Below are positions 35,687-46,221 of a DNA stretch of 64,000 bases, piece by piece. Positions within the stretch are counted from its first letter, which is position 1. Each line of letters starts with the position of its first letter. This DNA is from Culex pipiens pallens. Its lineage: Eukaryota; Arthropoda; Insecta; Diptera; Culicidae. The stretch covers positions 5,902,191 to 5,966,190 of the forward strand of contig NC_068937.1 of the NCBI RefSeq assembly GCF_016801865.2, written 5' to 3'. The position numbers and the translations under genes are program-made. A model generated the notes under the pieces. The model was not told the DNA's origin and did not search any database. It saw only the letters and a program-made list of their open reading frames with translations.

Positions 35687-35960
35687 GAGCAATTTTCTGA
35701 GATTACGGTCATTCGATTTTTTTGTATTTTTTAATCCGACTGAAACTTTTTCGGTGCCTTCGATGTGCCCAAAGAAGCCATTTTGCATCATTAGTTTGTC
35801 CATATAATTTTCCACATAAATTTGGCAGCTGTCCTTACAAAAATTATATATGGAAATTCTAAAATCTGTATCTTTTGAACAAATTTTTTGATCGATTTGG
35901 TGTCTTTGGCAAAGTTGAAAAAAAATGATACAAGGTAAAAAATTGGTGATTTTTTATTTA

Positions 35961-36419
35961 GGCTGGTACAAATATTTTTAAAAGTTTTTGTCCCCCCCCC
36001 CTCGAAATTGGCCCGAAAAATCAGGGGGCAAAAAAAATTTTTTTTCAATAAACTTCAAAATTTCAATGAAAATTCAAGTGCAACCAACTGAAATCAAATT
36101 AAAATACATTCTTCTGCGTTTAAAATCATTTTTTGCATGTTTGGGTTTATTAAAAAATCTTAAGATTTTTAGAAAATTTTCGATGCAAAATCTTTTTTTT
36201 CGATACAATTTTTGTTTTTGTCAGATCATAGATTTTTTGAAAACTAATGATTGCAAAACAACTGAACTAGTGTTAAATGCATTTTAAAACACTTTTTTCA
36301 TTTAAATGTAAAGACTATGGCTTGTTATTTAAATTTTTATATTTTTTTATTTTTTTGCCCCCCCCTTGACCTCGGCCAGGGCCGAGGGACAAAAACTTTT
36401 TTAAATATTTGCATCGGCC
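35961..36419. mobile_element. PIF/Harbinger-type MITE, copy 2
   Basis: 459 bp, same ends as copy 1, flanked by TTA (35958-35960, 36420-36422). The uninterrupted target is visible in the paralogous sequence at about 63194-63215 (GATTTTTTATTTAACTTTTT). Confidence 0.9.
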
Positions 36420-36655
36420 TTAACCTTTTGTAACAAAAACTTGATTTGCAAGAAAAACTTTTTTTTTATTTTCTGATATGTTTTAGGAAACATCAAATGC
36501 CAATTTATGCGAAATTTCCAGAATGGGCAAAAAATCTTTGACCGAGTTATGAATTTTTGAATCAATGCTGATTTTTTTTTTCAAAAAATTGAAATATTGG
36601 TCGCAAAAAAATTTCAACTTCATTTTTCGATGTAAAATCGAATTTGCAATCAAAA

Positions 36656-37795
36656 ATAAAACAGTAATTTAAATTAATTAGTTTTTTGTGTGATTGGCTG
36701 AGTGAATGAATGATTGAAAGAGTGTGTAAATTACTAATGATATATTTGTTTTCAGGGCAAGCTTACTGCTGATATAAGAACAAACGGGTAGCGTTTCTCG
36801 GTGGTCGTGAGATCGATTTTATTTTAATGAAATTTAGTCCGATAGATTAGTTCGATTAGCACCGCGTCGGGTCAATTTTGTGTTGCGCGTTCGTCGCCGT
36901 GTTTGATAAACGATATAGCCGTTTTTCCGTGTATTATTTCTACGATTTGACAGTATGTGTTTTGTAGGTTCACTATACGCTTGCGAGGTATAAATTTAAA
37001 ATTTGAAGAGACGTTTTCCGTAAAACGCATGAAAAAATAATTCTCAGCATTATAGCTCGGAGAGCACGATAACGAGTATTTCTCCTACGCGGTTGTTAAG
37101 CCCTTCTTGTAGCTTCGTAACTCATCAGTTATCGGTCGCTAATCTTATAGTTATTCAAAAGTTGAAATCGTCTATGATCCACTCGAATTAAACACTTTAC
37201 GTAGGGTTTAATATTTTACCTGTTAAATACATTCTTTGTGGTTTTATCTTTCCACAGCCGGCTGTCTAAGATAATCCATCTAAACGTAAATAAATCACAA
37301 ATAAACGGGAATAGTCTCAACAGCAGCATCCGATTGCTAGCCTTGGGAATAATACATCAACCCATTAAACAAAACTTATCGATTATTTGGGTCACATCAT
37401 CATCTTCTATGATGAATCCTGGCCATTACCCTTCCCTACTAACAAAATCCCAAGTAGAAGTAGTTTTCCGGCACACGCGGGGGTGTGGATATCGTATAGA
37501 ACCCACCCTTGGTAGCAGCCTGTGCTAACTAACATTCCCGTCCCGTTCCCTCGAGATCTACAAACTGACATGGCGGGCGCCGTTGGTGGCCAATGACTGT
37601 TTCTTATCTACAGCAGCTCTAGTTTTGATGATCTTGATGTTTTATCTTTTCAGCGCATTCATGCATGCTGTTGATAAGGGAAACATCACTAGATCGTTGA
37701 AGCGTATGATCGCTAGTGCTGATAGGATACTACGGTCCTGTTCAGCAACGGAGAAGGACAACCATGGGTGGTCTCTCATGCTCATGCTCATGCTC
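36656..37795 (+). mobile_element. LINE-mobilised insert with a 21-bp target duplication
   Basis: 1140 bp bracketed by the same 21 bases (36635-36655 and 37796-37816, beginning AAATCGAATTTGCAATC). The 3' end is a short tandem repeat CTCATG-CTCATG-CTCATG-CTC immediately before the duplication, as in target-primed insertions. Three acceptor-like pyrimidine-plus-CAG/CCACAG sites occur inside (36765, 37257, 37653). No reverse transcriptase is present. It may be a non-autonomous or internally deleted LINE, or a retroposed non-coding transcript. The open frame at 37583..37837 is not called. Confidence 0.65.
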
Positions 37796-38956
37796 AAATC
37801 GAATTTGCAATCAAAAAGTACTTTAATGAAATTTTGATAAAGTGCACCGTTTTCAAGTTATATGTTTGCCCAATTTTTGAAAAAAATATTTTTGAAGGGC
37901 TGAGAAAATTCTCTATATTTTGCTTTTTGGAACTTTGTTGATACGACCTTTAGTTGCTAAATATTGCCATAAAAAGGTTTAAAAACAGGAAAACTGATGT
38001 TTTCTAAGTCTCACTCAAACAACCCACCATGTTCTAATGTCGATATTTCAGTAACTTATGGGCTGATTTTCAATGTTAAAATATGAAAGTTTCGTGAAAT
38101 TTTCTGATCTTTTCACGATTTTTTTCATTTTTATTAAATCAAGACTAACATTTCAAAAGGGCCAAACATTCAATATCACGCCGTTTTGAAATGTTAGTCT
38201 TGATTTGAAAAATAAAATAAAAATATTGTTTTCGAAAAGATCGGAAAATTTCATATTTTAACATTGTAAATCGGACAATTAATTTCTGAGATATCAACAT
38301 TAGAAAGTAGGAGATTGTTTTGGAGAGACTTAGAAAACATCAATTTCCTGTTTTTAAACCTTTGCATGGAAATATCTCAGCAACTAAGGGTCGTATCAGC
38401 AAAGTTGAAAAATGCAAAACATAGAGAATTTTCTCAGCTTATCAAAAAAAAAATTTTTCAAAGGTGGGCAAAAATGGGCACTCATTTTAAAAAAATAGAT
38501 TGCAAATTCGATTTTACATCGAAAAATAAGGTTGAAAATTTTTTGCGATCAATATTTCGATTTTTTCAAAAAATCAGTATTGATTCAAAAATTCATAACT
38601 CAGTCAAACATTTTTTGCCCATTCTGAAAATTTCTGAAAAGTTGGCATTTGATGTTCCCTAAAACATATCAGAAAATAAAAAAAAAAATAAAAAAATGTT
38701 TTTTTTTGCAAATCAAGTTTTAGTGACAAAAAGTGAAATCACCAACTTTTTTTTACCGTGTATCATTTTTTTCAGAGTAGTTCCTACCTATATTTACAAC
38801 GTTGCCGAAGACACCAAATCGATCAAAAAATCCCTTCAAAGGATAGAGATTTTGGCTTCTTTGGGCTTACGGAAGGCACCACAAAAGTTTCAGCCGGAAT
38901 AAAAAATACAAAAATTAAAGTTCTAAAAAAAATACAGATTTTGTAGAGAATTGCTC

Positions 38957-39346
38957 AGAGAATCAATCTTAAACGTAAATTAGAAAATTTTGCCACAATC
39001 GAGCAAATCAATTTGTCGGTTAGTTTATTATGAACTAAGACTAACTAGAAAATAATATTGATTCAAATTATTTTGAGGTTATTTTAGTCGATTTTTTTTC
39101 ACACAAAAATGTTGAAACACAGGGTTTTTTGAAAATTTACAGAAAACGTTACCATTGGGCAAATTAATTTATCGGTTAGTTTTGGATTAACCAGGACCTT
39201 CCTGTTTAGGATTTTTTCGTGTTACGTTTATTTGTATTTTGTTGATTTGTTGAATACAAAAGAACTGTGAAGATTTTTTTTTTCATAATGAGCAAATCAT
39301 TTCATCGGCTAGTTTTCGATGAACAAAGACTAACTCACTTAACAGA
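38957..39346. other. AT-rich spacer downstream of the first lipase gene
   Basis: Contains three copies of the dispersed 50-bp motif. No AATAAA close to the lipase stop was seen. Confidence 0.45.
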
Positions 39347-40615
39347 CTAATTGATATATTTAAACACTTGTTTCATTGTGACTTTCCTGCGCACAGAAAG
39401 TACATAAGAACTAGGCCAGTTGGGACTACCTTCCACGGGGTTTGGCAAGGTTGGACTGCCTTGCTTACGAGGGACTTCCTGAGCAATGGTCCTCAAGTAC
39501 GGTTCCTTTTCGTTGGTTTCGAAGTAGTACACCCCGCGTGGCTTCTTCGCCAGCGGATGCACGTGGATCTCCCCGAACTCCACCCTGCCCAAGGAACACT
39601 TACTGTGCAGATTGTCCAAATCCGAGCACCGATTCGCGAAGTACCCCCTAGCCATGAGCGACTCCTTGAAGTACGTTACCGCGCGACCATGACTACAGAT
39701 CCACAAGAAATCCAGTCCACATCCCGGTTGGCTTCGACCTCCATTCGGGTAAAAATCCGCCGTTCCGATATTTTCGAACATCGCAAGACTACCACCGTTG
39801 GAGTGGATCACCTCGACGTTCTGTGCGTCCTCGGAGGACAACCGACCCTGGGGCTTATCCAAGCTAAACAGGAAGTCAGCCGGATCCAAACCAACAATAT
39901 ATGCCACCTTCTGGCGCGTCTTCTTACCCGCTAACCCAGCCACGTGAGCCCCCAAACTGTGGCCAACCATTCCGATCTGATCGCCGACCTGGCCAAGCTC
40001 CAACAGCTTATCAACCATTTTAGCGACCAATTCCCCAACCATCGGAACCCGAAACGCCACCTTAGGGTAGTTCAAATCTCCGGAAATCTTCGCCCAAACA
40101 ACCCCAATCACGTTGACGTCACCCTTCTCAAGGTACGCCCTTGCCAACGGTTCCACCACGTCCGACTCACTGTTTCCCATCCAGCCGTGAATCAAGATCT
40201 TCGTGGGCAGCTCCTTCCGAAATCCGTGACTCGGCAAATCCCCAACTTGATCAATCGTAAATTTGACCGGCTTTCCGCCGTTGGTTCGAGAAAAGAACAA
40301 AAAGCGGACGTCCTGGGCGGCGTCGTACGATCGACTTTCGAGCCGGATTTGGTAGACCCGGTTCCGGTCGAAGAGTTCGAGCTTGCCTTCCTTGTTTGGC
40401 AGGAGCATGAACTTGTTCCGGTCCCAGGTGAACGGGAAGGGAGCGATGGTTCCGTTGGTGGTTTTGGTGGTCAGGTCGTCCTCCGGGTAGAGAGGCATCT
40501 CATCTGTAAAGCATGAATTTATTAAGTTAGTCAACTTTAGAAACTTAAAAAAAATCTTACTTGCGAAATTTGCTCTGAAAACTGAAGCTGAAATTAAGAA
40601 TATTAAAACCTTCAT
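39347..40615 (-). CDS. secreted PLA1-type (pancreatic-lipase-family) lipase, 403 aa
   Basis: Exons 40561..40615 and 39347..40503; the intron of 57 bp (GTAAGA...TTTACAG) interrupts codon 19 in phase 1. It contains no stop, so unspliced sequence also reads through. Residues 1-18 form a signal peptide. Catalytic residues are S201 in GHSLGAH, D225 in GLDPA and H290 in ICSHG, with oxyanion HGW at 124-126. The lid between C280 and C288 is only seven residues, a short lid typical of phospholipase A1-like members rather than triglyceride lipases (family knowledge). The C-terminal lipase PLAT domain is absent, as usual for insect members. It is closely related to the gene at 44983-46163. The C-terminal ~45 residues are Pro/Ser-rich and differ between the two. 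Substrate and tissue are unknown. Confidence 0.9.
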   Translation of the reverse strand: MKVLIFLISASVFRANFASKIFFKFLKLTNLINSCFTDEMPLYPEDDLTTKTTNGTIAPFPFTWDRNKFMLLPNKEGKLELFDRNRVYQIRLESRSYDAAQDVRFLFFSRTNGGKPVKFTIDQVGDLPSHGFRKELPTKILIHGWMGNSESDVVEPLARAYLEKGDVNVIGVVWAKISGDLNYPKVAFRVPMVGELVAKMVDKLLELGQVGDQIGMVGHSLGAHVAGLAGKKTRQKVAYIVGLDPADFLFSLDKPQGRLSSEDAQNVEVIHSNGGSLAMFENIGTADFYPNGGRSQPGCGLDFLWICSHGRAVTYFKESLMARGYFANRCSDLDNLHSKCSLGRVEFGEIHVHPLAKKPRGVYYFETNEKEPYLRTIAQEVPRKQGSPTLPNPVEGSPNWPSSYVLSVRRKVTMKQVFKYIN

Positions 40616-41019
40616 GCTTGCGAAACCTTCAACTTGAACTAATGATATCAAATTTGCTTTTACTCTAGTTTTATCGGTCACGCTTCGTGTGTAATCGATG
40701 TTCACGCAAATTTATCACATTTGATATGGTTTTGTTTGATAAACTTTTTGCTGAGTTGATTGCAACCTAATTCATTTGACTAGTAGTTCATAATTATATT
40801 GTTAAAAAGTGCTCCAAGTGCTTTTAAGTCAAATTAGGAATTAAACTCTCAAATGGGCAAATCATCGTACGGGTTAGTTTTTGATGAACTAGGATTAACT
40901 TAGTTTAAAAAAAATGGTTTGGTTTAAAACACGTACTAATGTCAGGTTAGAGATAATATAATCAAATGGGCAAATATTTTTTATCAATTAGTTGATCTGA
41001 AAAAAACCGAAGAAAAAAA
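40616..41019. other. upstream region of the first lipase gene
   Basis: Minus-strand upstream sequence has GATAAAA about 32 bases before an ATTAGTT, a weak TATA/Inr candidate near 40645-40675. Two copies of the dispersed 50-bp motif lie further up. Confidence 0.35.
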
Positions 41020-43368
41020 ATCCGGTGATGATTAATTTCACTTTTTGTCACTTAAACTTGATTTGCAAAAGAAAACAATATTTTTATTTTTTGATATGTT
41101 TTAGGGGACATCAAATGCCAACTTTTCAGAAAGGAAAAACCTTTCACCGAGTTATGATTTTTTAAATCAATACTGATATTTTTTTCAAAAAATCGAAATA
41201 GGGGAGATAGGGGTAAGACGGCCACCCTAAGGGAGAAGTCTCATAAAATTAACACTACAGATTATTTTGATCTCAAATCAGGAACATATTGTTCTACTAA
41301 TAGTCCATTATAGAAATGATATAAATTAGTTGGTCTAAAACCATTTTTCAATACTTTTCAGCAATTTTAAAAAAATAATTGAAATCGGATATATATGAAA
41401 CACGCGGGGTAAGACGGCCACCCATGTGGGGTAAGACGGTCAGTGCTATAAATTAACTTGATAACTTTGCTAAATCCACCCAAATACCTACATGATTGGT
41501 TGAACAGACTTCTCTGAAAATCATGACTATTTTGGTTGAAAATAACAAGTTTCAAATGTGAAGAAAAATGTTATTCAACAAATTTTATATTTTGGCTATG
41601 TGAATTTCATATTATTGCGACCACATTTCATGAAAAACTATGATTTTTTACACGAAAATATACCCAATTTAATGCAAATTAACTGGTTTGTGTATTTCGA
41701 TTAGAATTAGTAAATCATAATTATGTAAACAATATTGAATTAGCGACTTTTATTAAAAGTTTGAATGGATTTCATACTATTCAATGAATTTTGCTATATC
41801 ACAGTAAGGAATATTGACGAACCGGCAGTTAACAGCATTTTGATAAAAAAAATGATAGTTTTATCGAAAGTATGTCAAATATGTCTTAACAGTCAAAAAT
41901 CCTTCAAAAATGCAACCTTTATCAAACCAAATTTACAAATTACGGGTGGCCGTCTTACCCCCCGTGGAGGTGGCCGTCTTGCCCCCAAATTACTTATTTT
42001 ATAAAATATTTTTTGCAAATACCTCAACGCATTTTTTTAACTTTTTCGAGGGACATAATCATGGGAAAACTTCAATTGAAAAAATATTTTACGAAAGTAT
42101 TACATATTGTTACCTAATCAAAATGCTTAAGTTGTAAATCATAAAAATTACATCCAGTTTCAAGTTGAAAAAATATTTGTTTATTTTGAGCTATTTTTAT
42201 ACTATTTCAAACAATAGGTTTGGCAAAGGTGACTCCATATGCATTATTTAGCATGAGGAACAGTATTGCTTAACATTTTAGTAATATTCATTAGTATACT
42301 TAGTAAAACAGTGGGGTGGCCGTCTTACCCCGCCTGGCCGTCTTACCCCCAGCTCCCCTATTGGTCGCAAAAAATTTTCAACTTAATTTTTGGAGATAAA
42401 ATCGAATTTGCAATCAAAAAGTACTTAAGTGAAATTTTGATAAAGTGCATCGTTTTCAAGTTATAGCCAGTTTTAGATAACTTTTTTGAAAATAGTCATT
42501 TTTTAAAGCTAGTGCCCATGTTTGCCTACTTATGTTTTTAAAGGTCATATAAGCTTTTGTGTTTCATATGTTTATTAGGTCCTTTTAAAAAAACTCTAGA
42601 ATTTCCCTGTTTTTTAATCTTCGTATGACAATATCTCAGCAACTAAGGGTCGTATCAACAAAGCAAAATGTAGAGAATTTTTTCAGCTGTTCAAAAATAT
42701 TTTTTTCAAAAGCGGGCAAACATTTTTTATTTATTATTTAAAACTACTTATTTAAAAAAAATAATAACTGCTACTATTTTCAAAAAAATACCTTAAATGG
42801 CTATAACTTGAAAACGGTGAACTTTATCAAAATTTCACTCAAATGCTTTTTGATTTCAAATTCGATTTTACATCGAAAAATTAAATTAAAAATTTTTAGC
42901 GACCAATATTTCGATTTTTTTAATTAGTATTGATTCAAAATTTCATAACTAAGTCAAAGATTTTTTGCCCGTTCTGGAAATTTCTGAAAAGTTGGCTCAA
43001 TGCTCAATTAAAAAAAACATATTAAAAAAATATATTGTTTTTTTGCCTATAAATTTTTAGTAACAAAAAGTTAAATTAAAAATCACAATTTTTTTACCGT
43101 GTATTATTTTTTTCAGTGTAGTCCGTATCCATACCTAAAACTTTGCCGAAGACACCAAATCGATCAAAAAATTCCTTCAAAAGATACAGATTTTTTGAAT
43201 TTTCATGCATCATTTTTGTATGGACAGCTGCCAAATTTGTATGGAAAAGTATTTGGCCAAACTAATGATGCAAAATGGCTTCTTTGGGCATACCAAAAGC
43301 ACCAAAAAATTTCAGCTGGATTAAAAAATACAACAAATTTGAATGACCGAAATCTCAGAGAATTGCTC
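41020..43368. repeat. foldback element P2, left end truncated
   Basis: Arms homologous to P1: CACTTTTTGTCAC...ACATCAAATGCCAAC on the left, inverted on the right, ending in AATCTCAGAGAATTGCTC. The centre is near 42640. It is interrupted by the TA-flanked element at 41201-42358. Confidence 0.7.
41201..42358. mobile_element. MITE with GGGGTAAGACGGCCACCC end motifs
   Basis: 1158 bp from GGGGAGATAGGGGTAAGACG to GTCTTACCCCCAGCTCCCC, flanked by TA. Host paralogues at 36590 and 63368 read AATATTGGTCGC, giving the empty site ...AAATATTGG. Additional GGGGTAAGACGG copies lie at about 41409 and 41431, with inverted copies at about 41945-41985 and 42315. AT-rich interior without coding capacity. Confidence 0.85.
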
Positions 43369-43545
43369 AACTGTAAACTAAATCTTAAGTCCGAGCGAAA
43401 AAAACAGGCCAACAATCAAACAAACTTCGAGGAACAACAAAATAAAATTTTGATGATTTTCTGTGGTAATAATACTATGTGACGTAAGCGACATTTTGCA
43501 AACATCTCAAATGTGCTTTCTATGCGAACTGACACTTTAATCACA
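43369..43545. other. short spacer
   Basis: Nothing recognised except a GACGTAAGCGAC phrase shared with the 17-kb repeats. Confidence 0.4.
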
Positions 43546-43836
43546 ATGGATTATTATAGCTTTTTTTTTTTTTTTTTTTTAATTTATATTTATTCAAATT
43601 TCTTTTCCATGTACATTCATTCAGTTAAAATATTATTGAGTGTCCAATCACAAACGATGACTTTTCACCTCAATTTTAAATACTAGCAACTTTCATTTAT
43701 TCATGAAATATTGTAGCTTTCGCTATTCAGTGATTTCAAATGTAGGAGGTCCTACATGTACAAAAGGGAAAAGGGATACCTTAAAACTAACTTATAAACT
43801 ATATAAAGAGCGGATCAATGCATGGATTATTATAGC
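43546..43836 (-). mobile_element. poly(A)-tailed retro-insertion
   Basis: ATGGATTATTATAGC is duplicated at 43546-43560 and 43822-43836. Between them, on the minus strand, about 240 bases end in GAATAAATATAAATT followed by 20 A residues. A polyadenylation signal, a tail and a 15-bp target duplication mark LINE-mediated insertion of a transcript 3' end. The source is unknown. Confidence 0.8.
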
Positions 43837-43875
43837 TGTGAACTAGGGTGACAAGGCAAAAAAATACTTCGGATC

Positions 43876-44312
43876 CCCGGAAGACGGTAAAAACAAAATT
43901 CATGCCATTTCAATAACAAATACTGTTAAAATATCAGAAAATGTTACGGAATCTTCTTGAAAAATCCATTTTTGCAAAAGAGTTTAATAACACTTTATGT
44001 AATTTGTTATTGGTCTGATATTGGTTGAAATCCAAAACAACTTTGGAATAACAAGTTTTGTTATGGAAGAATACCTCCAACTGTTATTGGGATAATCGGA
44101 TTTGTTGTTAAAATAACAAAAAATAATCACAAAGATTTTTTCAAAGAATAACTAAAAATGTTATAAGTCTGCTATTACAACAACAATCCAATAACAAAAA
44201 AAAATCATAACGACGAATAACAAATATTGTTATTAATAACTTAAAATGTAATTGGCCTAGTATTTTCAAATATCAAAAAATGTTATTCTGAAGTTATTTC
44301 CGTCTGCCCGGG
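43876..44312. mobile_element. CCCGGGCAGACGG MITE, short copy 2
   Basis: Starts CCCGGAAGACGGTAAAAAC and ends TTTCCGTCTGCCCGGG. The interior of ATAACA/TGTTAT hairpins is shared with the other copies. Diverged; target duplication not certain. Confidence 0.8.
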
Positions 44313-44406
44313 ATGACACTCTTTATCACGATTTTTTGGGCAAAATTATCTGTGCCAATTTTGTCAGTTATTTTTTTTTTTCGCATTCCCCGAAAAATGT
44401 CACTTA

Positions 44407-44470
44407 ATATTCTCAAAAATGGGAACAGTTCATTGTCCTGCTAATGAACTGTTCCCATTTTTGAGAATAT
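44407..44470. repeat. perfect 28-bp stem, 8-base loop hairpin
   Basis: ATATTCTCAAAAATGGGAAC... (44407-44434) is exactly complementary to 44443-44470, with loop GTCCTGCT. It lies between two MITE copies but belongs to neither. Confidence 0.92.
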
Positions 44471-44473
44471 AAT

Positions 44474-44722
44474 CCCGGGCAGACGGTACTAACAAAATTC
44501 ATGCCATTTCAATAACAAATACTGTTAAAATAACAGAAATTGTTATGGAATCTTCTTGAGAAATCCATTTTTGCATAAGGGTATAATAACAGTTTATGTT
44601 ATCATAACAAAATTTGTTAATGGTCTGATATTGGTTGAAATCCAAAACAACTTTGGAATAACATTTCAAATTAAAGTATTTTCAAATATCAAAAAGTCCC
44701 AAGTTATTTCCGTCTGCTCGGG
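44474..44722. mobile_element. CCCGGGCAGACGG MITE, short copy 3 (internally deleted)
   Basis: CCCGGGCAGACGGTACTAAC to TTTCCGTCTGCTCGGG, only 249 bp. The middle of the element is missing compared with 43876-44312. Confidence 0.85.
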
Positions 44723-44898
44723 TACAGCTTTTCCAATGGAAATGAGCGAGCAAACAAAAACATTTGGAAAATTTACTTTTTTCTGTCCGTAAGGTGTCCA
44801 TAACTTGGAAAGCGATATCCTATACACTTTTGGGTACCAAAATGTTCGTGATGAAAAGACAAAACTTTTATAACTTCAACAAGGTAATTCAAACTATT

Positions 44899-44904
44899 TT
44901 TATT
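44899..44904 (-). terminator. AATAAA polyadenylation signal for the second lipase gene
   Basis: AATAAA on the minus strand, about 80 bases past the lipase stop codon at 44983. Confidence 0.6.
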
Positions 44905-44982
44905 GAATACAATTTAAGGTCTATAGAAATAGATTCATTGTTAGATGGTTCTTAAGGCTGGAACATCGCTCAGAGTGTTACA

Positions 44983-46163
44983 CTATGGTGCTTCTTGTTC
45001 CGAAGTAGCTTCTTGTGGTGTATCTTGTAGGACCTCCCGAGAAGCTTTCAAGAATGGTGGATTTGCGTTCGTCTCAAAGTAGTACACTCCACGAGGCTTT
45101 TTCATCAACGGATGAACGTCAACCTCGCCGAACTCTACTCGCCCCAAGTTACACTTGTGGTTCAGTTTATCCAGGCTTGGGCATCGATTCGCGTAGTATC
45201 CCTTCGCCATGAGGGACTCCTTGAAGATGGTTACGGCTCTTTTGTGGCTACATCTCCTGTAGAAAAGACGGCCGCAACCTGGTTGTTTTTTGCCACCATT
45301 TGGATAAAAATCCGCCGTCCCGATGTTGGTGAAGAAGGCAAGCCAGTCGCCATTTGTGTGAAGCACCTCCACATACTGAGCATCGGTATCGGCCAGCCGT
45401 CCTTGAGGTTTGGACACCAAAAAATAAGGCTGTGCAGGGTCCAGTCCAACGATATAAGCCACCTTCTGGGGGGTTTTCTTCCCAGCTAGGCCGACAACAT
45501 GCGCTCCCAAGCTGTGTCCAATCATGCCGATCTGGTCGACGACTTGTCCAAGATCCAGCAATCTGCCGACCAGTTTGGCCACTAAATCACCGACGGCCCC
45601 AACTCGTTTCCGCGCAAACCCGTAAATTGTTCTGGCACCTTTGGTCCAGATCACTCCGATAACGTTGACGTCGCCCTTCTTCAGGTACTCTTGGGCCAAC
45701 GGACCAATCACCTCGGACTCACTGTCCCCTACCCAGCCGTGGACTAAAATCTTCGTCGGCAAGTCCTTCTTGAAGCCGTAGCTTGGCAGCATCTCGGTAC
45801 GATCGAAGGTCAGCTTGACCGGCTTCCCACCGTTGGCTCGCGAGAAGAACAGAAACTCCACCTCCTTCAGCGCGTCAAAGGATCGATCATCCTGGAGTTT
45901 CTTGATCTCCTGTGCTCGATCGACGAGCAATGGCATACCGTCGTTGCTGACCGAAAGGACCCACTTTGTTCGATCCCAGGAGGAGAACGGAAGCGTCATG
46001 TTGGCCTCGAGATCCCAGTCCAGTACGGACATATCGAATGGCTCGTTTTCTGCGGGAAATGTACGCAAATTTGCATGTATAAATCGATAAACTAATTCAC
46101 GTTCCTACCTGCCACTATCGCTCCGAAAAGTAAAACCAAAATTGAGTAAATTTGAACCACCAT
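44983..46163 (-). CDS. secreted PLA1-type (pancreatic-lipase-family) lipase, 373 aa
   Basis: Exons 46109..46163 and 44983..46049; the 59-bp intron (G^GTAGGA...CCCGCAG) interrupts codon 19 in phase 1, exactly as in the gene at 39347-40615. Residues 1-18 are a signal peptide. The catalytic triad is S198 (GHSLGAH), D222 (GLDPA) and H287 (RCSHK), with oxyanion HGW at 122-124. The lid loop between C277 and C285 is seven residues, again PLA1-like. The N-terminal segment before the lipase core contains SSWDRTKW, the module that is also found alone in the two short genes further on. The C-terminus is acidic and Glu/Thr-rich. The two enzymes are clear tandem paralogues. A digestive, yolk or salivary role is possible but cannot be told from the sequence. 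Confidence 0.92.
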
Positions 46164-46210
46164 GCTTGAATCTTGTAACAGAACAAACTAAATTGAAATG
46201 TAAAAGTTGA

Positions 46211-46220
46211 ACTTTATATA
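46211..46220 (-). promoter_or_regulatory. TATA box of the second lipase gene
   Basis: TATATAAAGT on the minus strand, about 50 bases before the ATG at 46163. No strong Inr (TCAGT) follows at +30, though CAATTTAGTTTG is at the right distance. Confidence 0.6.
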
Positions 46221-46221
46221 A

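Larger units (their letters stand above)
35687..38956. repeat. large foldback element P1, with two later insertions
   Basis: Outer ends GAGCAATTTTCTGAGATT (35687) and AGAGAATTGCTC (38956) are inverted, and the arms stay inverted to a centre at about 38170 (ATCAAGACTAACATTTCAAA mirrored at 38184-38204). Without the MITE (35961-36419) and the 1.14-kb insert (36656-37795) the element would be about 1.65 kb. No coding capacity. Related copies lie at 41020-43368 and 60541-63500. Confidence 0.75.
32390..41010. repeat. dispersed ~50-bp motif, about ten copies
   Basis: Consensus-like GGGCAAATCATTTCATCGG followed by TTAGTTTTTGATGAACTAAG and ACTAACT. Copies lie near 32397, 32655, 32782, 35480, 35622, 38998, 39156, 39291, 40855 and 40973. 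The GTTAGTT...AACTAAGACTAAC portion is an imperfect hairpin. Spacing is often 100-160 bp where undisturbed, suggesting an old satellite broken up by later insertions. Confidence 0.7.

Noticed and set aside
40616..40705. 30-residue N-terminal extension and read-through of the first lipase intron
   Set aside because: The signal peptide begins at 40615, and the paralogue has a mini-intron at the same codon; the 57-bp intron is open only by chance.
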